Below are positions 35,992-43,156 of a stretch of 43,156 bases of DNA, in pieces. A model generated the notes under the pieces. It saw only the letters and a program-made list of their open reading frames with translations, made no database searches and was not told the origin of the DNA. Source of the DNA: Roseateles sp. (lineage in GTDB: Bacteria; Pseudomonadota; Gammaproteobacteria; Burkholderiales; Burkholderiaceae_C); NCBI RefSeq assembly GCF_019237615.1, contig NZ_JAFAGT010000029.1:1-43156 (forward strand), written 5' to 3'. The position numbers and the translations under genes are program-made. Each line of letters starts with the position of its first letter. The first letter of the stretch is position 1.

Positions 35992-36771
35992 TTATTCGCC
36001 GGCGAGCGCGACGTGGCTGAAGCCGCCGTCCACGTAGAGGATCTCGGCGCTGACGCCGCCGGCCAGGTCCGACAGCAGGAAGGCCGCGGCGTTGCCCACG
36101 TCGTCGATGGTCACGTTGCGGCGGATCGGTGCGGCGCTGGCGAACTGGCTCAGCAGCTTGCCGAAGTCCTTGATGCCGGAGGCCGCCAGCGTCTTGATCG
36201 GGCCTGCCGAGATGCCGTTCACGCGCACGCCCTTGTCGCCCAGGGAGTGGGCCAGGTAGCGCACGCTGGCCTCCAGGCTGGCCTTGGCCAGGCCCATGGT
36301 GTTGTAGTTGGGCACGAAGCGGTCGGCGCCCAGGTAGCTCAGCGTCAGCAGCGACGAGCCCTGGCGCAGCCGCGGCGCGGCCAGCTTGGCCATGGCGGGG
36401 AAGCTGTAGGCCGAAATGTCGTGGGCGATGCGGAAGTTCTCGCGCGTCATGCCGTCGAGGAAGTCGCCCGCGATCGCGTCGCGCGGCGCAAAGCCGATGG
36501 AGTGGACGAAGCCGTCGAACTCCGGCCACACCTCGCCGAGCTGGTCGAACAAGGCCTGCATCTGCTCGTCGCTGGTGACGTCGCAGTCATAGATCAGGCT
36601 GGAGCCGAATTCGGCGGCGAACTCGCTGATACGGTCCTTGAAGCGCTCGCCCTGGTAGCTGAAGGCCAGCTCTGCGCCTTCGCGGTGGCAGGCGCGGGCA
36701 ATGCCGTAGGCGATGGAGCGGTTGGACAGCACGCCCGTGATCAGCAGCCGCTTGCCGGCGAGAAAGCCCAT
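35992..36771 (-). CDS. fabI: Enoyl-[acyl-carrier-protein] reductase (NADH)
   Basis: A 259-residue short-chain dehydrogenase that carries out the last reduction of each fatty-acid elongation cycle. The N-terminus [20 protein letters not shown] is the FabI nucleotide motif. The catalytic Tyr146, Tyr156 and Lys163 ([20 protein letters not shown]) are at exactly the E. coli FabI numbers. Gly93 and Met159, contact sites for triclosan-type inhibitors, are the sensitive-type residues. CAGGAG precedes the ATG at 36771. It is a single-gene unit. Confidence 0.97.
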   Translation of the reverse strand: MGFLAGKRLLITGVLSNRSIAYGIARACHREGAELAFSYQGERFKDRISEFAAEFGSSLIYDCDVTSDEQMQALFDQLGEVWPEFDGFVHSIGFAPRDAIAGDFLDGMTRENFRIAHDISAYSFPAMAKLAAPRLRQGSSLLTLSYLGADRFVPNYNTMGLAKASLEASVRYLAHSLGDKGVRVNGISAGPIKTLAASGIKDFGKLLSQFASAAPIRRNVTIDDVGNAAAFLLSDLAGGVSAEILYVDGGFSHVALAGE

Positions 36772-36831
36772 TCTTGTCTCCTGTGAGGTCTCAAACAGCC
36801 CGCGATTCTGGCATGTCTAGGGGGAGGCGGC

Positions 36832-36860
36832 TTGCCGGCACGGGACTTGCACAGTACAAT
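36832..36860 (+). promoter_or_regulatory. Sigma70 promoter of the rimP-nusA-infB operon
   Basis: TTGCCG (36832-36837) and TACAAT (36855-36860) are spaced 17 bp apart, a near-consensus pair. The start site would be near 36867, leaving a leader of about 154 bases before rimP. Confidence 0.72.
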
Positions 36861-36866
36861 CCGAGC

Positions 36867-37020
36867 TTCACCAGAAACGGGAGATCTCGACAGAGGTTCC
36901 CGACGAGTACCGGACGGCATCCCCCGGTGCGCGATATCCGGTGAACGAGTGGGCGGATTCATCCAGCCCATTTTTTTTGCTTTTTCGATTTTCTTTTCGA
37001 CGCGAAGACCGTAACACCGA
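36867..37020 (+). promoter_or_regulatory. rimP leader with an intrinsic-terminator-like attenuator
   Basis: TGGGC-GGA (36950-36957) pairs with TCC-A-GCCCA (36962-36970, one bulged A), followed by eight T residues (36971-36978) and more T-rich sequence. The hairpin stands between the promoter and the rimP ATG. Upstream, ACCGG (about 36910) can pair with either of two CCGGT copies (about 36925 and 36938), which would allow alternative folds. Rfam lists a rimP leader family in gammaproteobacteria; identity with that family is not claimed. Confidence 0.6.
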
Positions 37021-37641
37021 ATGAGTTGGCAAACCGCTGTGGAAACGACCGTGACCGGCCTGGGTTACGAACTCGTGGACTGCGAACGCAGTGCCGGCGG
37101 ATTGCTGCGCGTGACGATCGACAAGCTGCCCGCGCAAGCCGACGCCGGTGAGCTGATCACGGTGGATGACTGCGAGAAGGTGACGCGCCAGTTGCAGTAT
37201 GTGCTGGAAGTCGAAGGCTTTGACTATGCCCGGCTGGAGGTTTCCTCGCCGGGGCTGGATCGGCCGTTGAAAAATACCGCGCATTACGCGCGCTTTGCCG
37301 GTCAGGAAATCGACATCACTCTGAAGTTGCCCTTCCAGGGGCGCAAGAAATACCGCGGCGTGCTCGGCGCGCAGCCCGGCGCGGCCGACGGCCAGGCCTG
37401 GCGCCTGGTGTTCGACGACGGCACGGCCGAGCAGGCGATGGACTTCACGCTGGACGAGGTGCGCGAGGCGCGCCTGGTGCCGGCCTTCAGTTTCAAGGGG
37501 CGCGGCGGCGAGCCGGCGCCCGATCGCAAGCCCGGCCAGCGGGGCGTCATCAAGCCGAAGCAGGCAGCGGCTAAGAAACAAACGGGAGAGCCCCAGGCTG
37601 CGCCCGGCCAAGACAAGGTTGACGGAGGTCTCAAGCAATGA
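37021..37641 (+). CDS. rimP: Ribosome maturation factor RimP
   Basis: A 206-residue factor for 30S subunit assembly. The N-terminal domain starts with [40 protein letters not shown] is the family signature around residues 60-82, and the C-terminal SH3-like domain follows. It is longer than E. coli RimP (about 150) because of a basic, Gln/Lys/Pro-rich tail after about residue 158. Its stop overlaps the nusA start by four bases. The rimP-nusA-infB order is conserved across bacteria. Confidence 0.95.
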   Translation: MSWQTAVETTVTGLGYELVDCERSAGGLLRVTIDKLPAQADAGELITVDDCEKVTRQLQYVLEVEGFDYARLEVSSPGLDRPLKNTAHYARFAGQEIDITLKLPFQGRKKYRGVLGAQPGAADGQAWRLVFDDGTAEQAMDFTLDEVREARLVPAFSFKGRGGEPAPDRKPGQRGVIKPKQAAAKKQTGEPQAAPGQDKVDGGLKQ

Positions 37642-39116
37642 ACCGCGAAATGTTGATGCTGGTGGACGCGATCTCGCGCGAGAAGAGCGTGGAGCGCGAT
37701 GTCGTGTTCGGTGCGGTGGAAGCCGCGCTGGCCTCGGCCACCAAGAAGATTTACGGCGGTGAAGCCGACATCCGCGTCAGCGTCGACCGCGATTCCGGCG
37801 AGTACGAGACCTTCCGCCGCTGGCATGTCGTGCCCAACGAGGCCGGCCTGCAGAACGCCGACGCCGAGATCCTGCTGTTCGAGGCCCAGGAGCAGATCGC
37901 CGACATCGAGGTGGACGACCACATCGAGGAGCCCGTCGAGTCCGTGCCCATTGGCCGCATCGGCGCGCAGGCCGCCAAGCAGGTCATCCTGCAGAAGATC
38001 CGCGACGCCGAGCGCGAGCAGTTGCTGAACGACTTCATGTCGCGCGGCGAGAAGATCTTCGTCGGCACCGTCAAGCGCCTGGACAAGGGCGACATGATCG
38101 TCGAGAGCGGTCGCGTCGAAGGCCGCCTGAAGCGCAGCGAGATGATCTCCAAGGAGAACCTGCGCACCGGTGACCGCGTGCGCGCCGTCATCCTGGGCGT
38201 GGACCCGACGCAACGCGGCCCGCAGATCATGCTGTCGCGCTCCAGCCCTGAGTTCATGAAGGAACTCTTTGCCCAGGAAGTGCCCGAGATCGAGCAAGGC
38301 CTGCTGGAGATCAAGAGCTGCGCCCGTGACAGCGGTTCGCGCGCCAAGATCGCTGTCGTCAGCCATGACCGCCGCGTCGACCCCATCGGCACCTGCGTCG
38401 GTGTGCGCGGCTCGCGCGTCAACGGCGTGACGACCGAGCTGGCCGGCGAGCGCGTCGACATCGTGCTGTGGAGCGAAGACCCCGCCCAATTCGTCATCGG
38501 CGCGCTGGCGCCGGCCAACGTGCAGTCGATCGTCGTCGATGAAGAGCGTCACGCGATGGACGTCGTTGTCGACGAGGAGAACCTCGCCATCGCCATCGGT
38601 CGTGGCGGCCAGAACGTTCGCCTGGCGTCCGAGCTGACCGGCTGGCGCATCAACATCATGTCGGCTGAGGAGTCCGCCGCCAAGCATGAGCAGGAGACCG
38701 AGAGCGTGCGCAAGCTCTTCGTCGACAAGCTCGACGTGGACGCCGAGGTCGCCGACATCCTGATCGCCGAGGGTTTCACCAGCCTGGAAGAAGTCGCCTA
38801 CGTGCCGATGCAGGAGATGCTGGAGATCGAGGCCTTCGACGAGGACACCGTTACCGAGCTGCGCACCCGTGCCAAGGACGCGCTGCTGACGATGGAAATC
38901 GCCAAGGAAGAGAAGGTCGAGGAAGTCTCCCAGGACCTGCGCGACCTGGAAGGCATGACGCCCGAGCTGCTCGCCAAGCTCGCCGAAGGCAGCATCAACA
39001 CCCGCGACGACCTGGCCGACCTGGCCGTGGACGAACTGGTCGAACTGTCCGGCATGGACGAGGCGGCCGCGCGCGCGCTGATCATGAAGGCCCGCGAACA
39101 CTGGTTCAACGCCTGA
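37638..39116 (+). CDS. nusA: Transcription termination/antitermination factor NusA
   Basis: A 492-residue RNA polymerase-binding factor for pausing, termination and antitermination. Layout: N-terminal polymerase-binding domain (1 to about 125), S1 domain (about 135-200, [22 protein letters not shown]), two KH domains (about 205-345, including [16 protein letters not shown] and [15 protein letters not shown]), and acidic helix-hairpin repeats (about 365-492, [12 protein letters not shown] and [13 protein letters not shown]). The two C-terminal repeats are the proteobacterial form. Length matches E. coli (495). Confidence 0.97.
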   Translation: MNREMLMLVDAISREKSVERDVVFGAVEAALASATKKIYGGEADIRVSVDRDSGEYETFRRWHVVPNEAGLQNADAEILLFEAQEQIADIEVDDHIEEPVESVPIGRIGAQAAKQVILQKIRDAEREQLLNDFMSRGEKIFVGTVKRLDKGDMIVESGRVEGRLKRSEMISKENLRTGDRVRAVILGVDPTQRGPQIMLSRSSPEFMKELFAQEVPEIEQGLLEIKSCARDSGSRAKIAVVSHDRRVDPIGTCVGVRGSRVNGVTTELAGERVDIVLWSEDPAQFVIGALAPANVQSIVVDEERHAMDVVVDEENLAIAIGRGGQNVRLASELTGWRINIMSAEESAAKHEQETESVRKLFVDKLDVDAEVADILIAEGFTSLEEVAYVPMQEMLEIEAFDEDTVTELRTRAKDALLTMEIAKEEKVEEVSQDLRDLEGMTPELLAKLAEGSINTRDDLADLAVDELVELSGMDEAAARALIMKAREHWFNA

Positions 39117-39165
39117 TCAAGCACTCAAGCCGCGCCGCACCGAAAGCAATTTGAAGGATCCCCAC

Positions 39166-42100
39166 ATGGCCGTGACTACCGTCGCCCAATTCGCCGCCGA
39201 GCTGAGCAAGCCGGCGGGCACGCTGCTGGAGCAGCTGCAAGCCGCGGGCGTCAAGAAGTCTTCCGTCGACGACTCGCTCAGCGAGACCGACAAGGAACGC
39301 CTGCTCGACCACCTGCGCTCTGCCCACGGCACCGCCGGCACCGAACGCAAGAAGATCACCCTCGTCAAGAAGTCGACCACCGAGATCAAGCAGGCCGATG
39401 CCTCCGGCAAGGCCCGCACCATCCAGGTCGAAGTGCGCAAGAAGCGCACCTTCGTCAAGCGTGACGAAGCCGCCGACGAAACCAGCGCCAGCACGGACGA
39501 GGCCGAGTTGCTGCGCCGCGAGGAAGAGGCTCAGGCCCAGGCCGCCGCACTGCGTGCCCAGGAGGAAGAGCTGGCTGCCAAGGTGAAGGCCCGCGAGGAG
39601 GCCGAGCGCGCCGCGCGCGAAGCCGCCGCTGCCAAGGCCGCCGCCGAAGCCGCGGCCGCGGAAGCCGCCGCCAAGGCCGCCGCCGAAGCCGCCGCGGCTG
39701 CAGCGGCAGCTGCGGCCGCCGCCAAGGCCGAAGAGAAGGTCGAAGATCAGGCCGAGGCCCGCGCCCGCAGTGCGGCAGCAGCAGCAGCCGAGGCCGCTGC
39801 CATCAACAAGGCTGCGGCCACCAAGCGCGGCGCCAAGTCCGCGCCGGCGCCTAGTGCGGTCGTGGCCCCGCCGCCGCCCGCTCCGGCCCCCGAAGTCGTG
39901 GCCCCGCCGCCGCCCGCGCCCGCCGAGGCCGCCAAGCCGGCACTGCGTGTCGTCAAGGCCGTGGATGCCGCGGCCGAGGAGAAGCAGAAGCAGGACGACC
40001 TGGCCCGCCGCCGCAAGGCCGCAGAGGACGAGGCCGCCAAGATCCGCGCGATGATGAATGCGCCCAAGAAGGTGCTGATCGCGAAGAAGCCCGAGGAGCC
40101 CAAGCCGGCCGAAGGCGCGGGCATCAAGGGCACCATCCACAAGAAGGCTGGCGCACCGGCACCGGCCGGCGCCCCCGCCAGCGCAGGCACCGGCAAGCCT
40201 GGCGACAAGAAGTCGGTCAAGTCCGAGAAGCTGTCGTCCAGCTGGGCCGATGACGCCGCCAAGAAGCGCGGCCTCAAGACCATCGGTGCCGGCCCCGCCG
40301 GCGCCGGCCGCCCGGGTGGCGGCGGCAACTGGCGTGCTCCGGCACGCGGTGCCGCGGGCCGCCGCGGCGACCGTGGTGGCAACGGGGGCTCGAGCTTCCA
40401 GGCACCGGTCGAGCAGCAGGTGCAGGAGGTCCATATCCCCGAGACCATCTCGGTGGCCGACCTCGCCCACAAGATGTCGGTCAAGGCTGCCGAGGTCATC
40501 AAGCAGCTGATGAAGCTGGGCCAGATGGTCACCATCAACCAGCAGCTGGACCAGGAAACGGCCATGATCCTCGTCGAGGAAATGGGCCACAAGGCCTTCG
40601 CTGCCAAGCTCGATGATCCGGACGCGTTCCTCGAGGAAGAGGGCGCCAGCGCCGACCAGCAGCACGAGCTGCTGCCGCGCGCACCGGTCGTCACCGTGAT
40701 GGGTCACGTCGACCACGGCAAGACCTCGCTGCTGGACTACATCCGCCGCAGCCGCGTGGCCGCAGGCGAAGCCGGTGGCATCACGCAGCACATCGGCGCC
40801 TATCACGTCGAGACGCCGCGTGGCGTGATCACCTTCCTGGACACCCCGGGTCACGCGGCCTTCACGGCCATGCGTGCCCGTGGCGCCAAGGCCACCGACA
40901 TCGTCATCCTCGTCTGCGCCGCAGACGACGGCGTGATGCCGCAGACCAAGGAAGCCATCCACCATGCCAAGGCGGCGGGCGTGCCCATCGTCGTGGCCAT
41001 GACCAAGATCGACAAGCCCGACGCCTACGTCGAGCGCGTCAAGAGCGAGCTCGTGGCCGAGGAAGTCGTGCCCGAGGACTTCGGTGGCGAGTCGCCGTTC
41101 GTGGGCGTGTCGTCCAAGACCGGCCAGGGCATCGACGAACTGCTGGAGCAAGTGCTGCTGCAGGCCGAAGTGCTGGAACTCAAGGCACCTAAGGACTCGA
41201 TGGCCAAGGGCCTCGTGATCGAAGCCAAGCTCGACAAGGGCCGCGGCCCGGTCGCGACCGTGCTGGTCCAGTCCGGCACGCTCAAGCGCGGCGACGTGGT
41301 CCTGGCCGGCTCGACCTTCGGCCGCGTGCGCGCCATGCTCGACGAGGACGGCAAGCCCTCGACCGAAGCGGGCCCGTCGATTCCGGTCGAGATCCAGGGT
41401 CTCACCGAAGTGCCGCAGGCCGGCGATGAATTCATGGTCCTCGGCGACGAACGCCGTGCCCGTGAAGTCGCAACCTTCCGCCAGGGCAAGTACCGCGACG
41501 TCAAGCTGGCCAAGCAGCAGGCCGCCAAGCTGGAGAACATGTTCTCCGACATGGCTGCCGGCGACGTGCAGACACTGCCGCTGATCGTCAAGGCCGACGT
41601 GCAGGGCTCGCAGGAAGCGCTCGCGACCTCGCTGCTCAAGCTCTCGACCGACGAGGTCAAGGTGCAGATCGTGCACGCCGCGGTCGGTGGCATCAGCGAG
41701 TCGGACGTCAATCTGGCGATCGCCTCCAAGGCCATCATCATCGGCTTCAACGTGCGTGCCGATGCCGGCGCGCGCAAGCTCGCCGAGGGCAATGGCGTCG
41801 ACCTGCGCTACTACAACATCATCTACGACGCCGTGGACGAGGTGAAGGCGGCGATGGGCGGCATGCTGGCGCCCGAGCAGCGCGAGGAAGCGCTCGGCAC
41901 GGCCGAGATCCGCGTGGTGTTCAATGCCTCGAAGATCGGCACGGTGGCCGGTTCGATGGTCACGTCGGGCCTGGTCCGCCGTGGCGCAAGGTTCCGTCTG
42001 CTGCGCGAGAACGTCGTGATCTACACCGGCGAGGTCGAATCGGTCCGCCGCGAGAAGGACGACGTCCGCGAAGTCAAGGAAGGCTTCGAGTGCGGTATCA

Positions 42101-42180
42101 AGCTGAAGAACTACAGCGACATCGCCGAAGGCGACCAGCTGGAAATCTTCGAAATCAAGGAAGTGGCCCGCACGCTGTAA
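39166..42180 (+). CDS. infB: Translation initiation factor IF-2
   Basis: A 1004-residue GTPase that places initiator tRNA on the ribosome. IF2N-type domains lie at the start ([23 protein letters not shown]) and again at about 427-480 ([31 protein letters not shown]). Between them is a long Ala/Glu/Lys coiled and Pro-rich linker (about 110-400), larger than in E. coli. The G domain has GHVDHGKTS (G513 to S521, with Lys519), [15 protein letters not shown] and SSKTGQG; domains II-IV follow. The ATG at 39166 has AAGGA 7 bases upstream; the TTG at 39151 is part of the ribosome-site region and is not the start. Confidence 0.97.
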   Translation: MAVTTVAQFAAELSKPAGTLLEQLQAAGVKKSSVDDSLSETDKERLLDHLRSAHGTAGTERKKITLVKKSTTEIKQADASGKARTIQVEVRKKRTFVKRDEAADETSASTDEAELLRREEEAQAQAAALRAQEEELAAKVKAREEAERAAREAAAAKAAAEAAAAEAAAKAAAEAAAAAAAAAAAAKAEEKVEDQAEARARSAAAAAAEAAAINKAAATKRGAKSAPAPSAVVAPPPPAPAPEVVAPPPPAPAEAAKPALRVVKAVDAAAEEKQKQDDLARRRKAAEDEAAKIRAMMNAPKKVLIAKKPEEPKPAEGAGIKGTIHKKAGAPAPAGAPASAGTGKPGDKKSVKSEKLSSSWADDAAKKRGLKTIGAGPAGAGRPGGGGNWRAPARGAAGRRGDRGGNGGSSFQAPVEQQVQEVHIPETISVADLAHKMSVKAAEVIKQLMKLGQMVTINQQLDQETAMILVEEMGHKAFAAKLDDPDAFLEEEGASADQQHELLPRAPVVTVMGHVDHGKTSLLDYIRRSRVAAGEAGGITQHIGAYHVETPRGVITFLDTPGHAAFTAMRARGAKATDIVILVCAADDGVMPQTKEAIHHAKAAGVPIVVAMTKIDKPDAYVERVKSELVAEEVVPEDFGGESPFVGVSSKTGQGIDELLEQVLLQAEVLELKAPKDSMAKGLVIEAKLDKGRGPVATVLVQSGTLKRGDVVLAGSTFGRVRAMLDEDGKPSTEAGPSIPVEIQGLTEVPQAGDEFMVLGDERRAREVATFRQGKYRDVKLAKQQAAKLENMFSDMAAGDVQTLPLIVKADVQGSQEALATSLLKLSTDEVKVQIVHAAVGGISESDVNLAIASKAIIIGFNVRADAGARKLAEGNGVDLRYYNIIYDAVDEVKAAMGGMLAPEQREEALGTAEIRVVFNASKIGTVAGSMVTSGLVRRGARFRLLRENVVIYTGEVESVRREKDDVREVKEGFECGIKLKNYSDIAEGDQLEIFEIKEVARTL

Positions 42181-42224
42181 AGACCGTCATCGGTCTTGGT
42201 GTAAACCCCGCCCTGGGCGGGGTT
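42181..42224 (+). other. Two hairpins between infB and rbfA
   Basis: AGACCG/CGGTCT (42181-42196) and AACCCCGCC/GGCGGGGTT (42204-42224) form stems directly after the infB stop. Neither is followed by a T-run, so they probably stabilise or process mRNA rather than terminate transcription. Confidence 0.5.
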
Positions 42225-42247
42225 CGCCACTTCTGCAGGAGTTGAAG

Positions 42248-42637
42248 ATGCGACATAAACGTGCCATCCCCAACCGCGGTTTCCGCGTGGCCGACCAGAT
42301 CCAGCGCGATCTGGCCGAGCTCATCCGCGAGCTCAAGGATCCGCGCATCAAGATGCCGACGATCTCCGCCGTCGAGGTCACGCCCGACTACGCGCACGCG
42401 AAGGTATTCTTCTCGGTGCTGATCGGCGATCCGAAGGAAACCGAAGAGGCGCTCAACGAGGCCGCCGGCTTCCTGCGCAACGGCCTGTTCAAGCGCCTGC
42501 AGATCCACACCGTGCCGACGCTGCATTTCCACTTCGACCGCACGACCGAACGGGCGGCCGAGATGAATTCGCTGATCAGCCGCGCCAATGCCATGCGCGC
42601 GGTCGATGAAGTGGCGGGCGAAGAGCCCAACGACTGA
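42248..42637 (+). CDS. rbfA: Ribosome-binding factor A
   Basis: A 129-residue KH-like factor needed for 16S 5'-end maturation and cold growth. It has [48 protein letters not shown], which covers the family signature, and [19 protein letters not shown] at the C-terminal side. GCAGGAG lies just upstream of the ATG at 42248; the in-frame TTG at 42242 is too close to that site. truB follows after 15 bp. Confidence 0.96.
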   Translation: MRHKRAIPNRGFRVADQIQRDLAELIRELKDPRIKMPTISAVEVTPDYAHAKVFFSVLIGDPKETEEALNEAAGFLRNGLFKRLQIHTVPTLHFHFDRTTERAAEMNSLISRANAMRAVDEVAGEEPND

Positions 42638-42652
42638 GCTGGCAAGACGCCG

Positions 42653-43156
42653 ATGAACGCACCGCGCGAACCCAAGCAACGCATCCAGCGCCGCCCGATC
42701 CACGGCGTGCTGCTGCTCGACAAGCCGCTCGGCCTGTCGAGCAACGATGCATTGCAGAAGGCCAAGTGGCTGCTGCGCGCTGAAAAAGCCGGCCACACGG
42801 GCACGCTCGATCCGCTCGCCACTGGCCTGCTGCCGCTGTGCTTTGGCGCGGCGACCAAGTTCGCGCAGGTCAGCCTCGATTCGGACAAGCGCTACACCGC
42901 GACGCTCCAGCTTGGCCAGACGACGACGACCGGCGACGCCGAAGGTGAACCCGTCGAGACGCGCGCGGTGGCCGTCACGCCTGAGCAGGTGCTGGCCGCC
43001 TGCGCCGCCCATACCGGGCCGATCTCGCAGCTGCCGCCGATGCACTCCGCGCTCAAGCACGAAGGCAAGGCGCTCTATGAATACGCTCGCCAGGGCGTCG
43101 AGATCCAACGCCAGCCGCGCGCCGTGACCATCCATTCCATCACCGTGCTCGAGTGG
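42653..43156 (+). CDS. truB: tRNA pseudouridine(55) synthase, N-terminal part (cut by window end)
   Basis: The first 168 codons, with the frame open at the window end; full TruB is about 300 residues. It makes pseudouridine 55 in the tRNA T loop. GVLLLDKPLGLSSNDALQKAK is the N-terminal signature, and the catalytic Asp53 lies in KAGHTGTLDPLATGLLPLCFG. KRYTATLQLGQTTTTGDAEG and ISQLPPMHSALKHEGKALYEYAR follow. It completes the conserved rimP-nusA-infB-rbfA-truB order. Confidence 0.96.
   Translation, partial: MNAPREPKQRIQRRPIHGVLLLDKPLGLSSNDALQKAKWLLRAEKAGHTGTLDPLATGLLPLCFGAATKFAQVSLDSDKRYTATLQLGQTTTTGDAEGEPVETRAVAVTPEQVLAACAAHTGPISQLPPMHSALKHEGKALYEYARQGVEIQRQPRAVTIHSITVLEW

Noticed and set aside
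33458-36529. 1023-codon minus-strand frame across the decarboxylase and fabI
   Set aside because: It runs antisense to one conserved gene and out of frame through another, and its sequence is low-complexity Arg/Gly/Val/His-rich.
39166-40400. Poly-Ala and Pro-rich low-complexity DNA in infB as a repeat element
   Set aside because: It is the normal variable linker of betaproteobacterial IF-2, with no repeat unit at DNA level.
39106-41676. 856-codon open frame antisense to infB
   Set aside because: It mirrors the Ala/Lys/Glu-rich infB frame and has the His/Gly/Leu-rich composition of high-GC antisense shadows, with no recognisable domain.

Overview
The window looks like chromosomal DNA of a high-GC betaproteobacterium of the order Burkholderiales, most like the Roseateles/Rubrivivax/Leptothrix group. 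This rests on codon use (strong third-position G/C) and on gene orders familiar from that order: leuC-leuD-leuB-asd-fimV-truA-trpF-trpB-trpA-accD-folC-SPOR-cvpA-purF-metZ-gltX and rimP-nusA-infB-rbfA-truB. The genus is inference. I see no insertion sequence, prophage, CRISPR array or replication origin.

Layout. 1-5550: propionyl-CoA carboxylase genes (pccB, cut by the window edge, and pccA) with a glutathione transferase, a small helix-hairpin-helix protein, an FAD monooxygenase and a VOC protein resembling methylmalonyl-CoA epimerase. 5673-8177: a predicted signalling cassette of an exported jelly-roll-like protein, a LytS/YesM-type histidine kinase and a LytTR response regulator. 8385-9725: an exported phospholipase C/P1-nuclease-like protein. 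9807-15063: a LysR regulator overlapping leuC, then leuD, leuB and asd. 15420-29234: fimV, truA, trpFBA, accD, folC, a SPOR protein, cvpA, purF, metZ and gltX, with many 4-base start/stop overlaps. 29338-30070: an Ala-Glu-Asp tRNA triplet present twice in tandem. 30142-30662 (minus strand): a small secreted protein and tRNA-Ser(GGA).

30695-32158 holds the most interesting locus. A LuxR-type regulator without a luxI neighbour has aromatic substitutions in its presumed ligand pocket. It sits between a divergent 131-residue protein of unknown function and a 17-codon ORF inside a short, hairpin-rich, terminator-ended transcript. The two flanking units carry nearly the same 16-bp dyad (14 of 16 bases), each followed after exactly 23 bp by the same octamer CAAACTGC. 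That geometry fits a LuxR-type activator bound near -43 at two sister promoters. I propose a compact LuxR-solo/micropeptide (or small RNA) module, possibly undescribed.

32170-43156: qmcA-nfeD (minus strand), an AdiA-type amino-acid decarboxylase, fabI (minus strand), then rimP-nusA-infB-rbfA-truB, with truB cut by the window end. The rimP leader contains a strong intrinsic-terminator-like hairpin between a good sigma70 promoter and the start codon, which suggests attenuation of the whole translation/transcription-factor operon.
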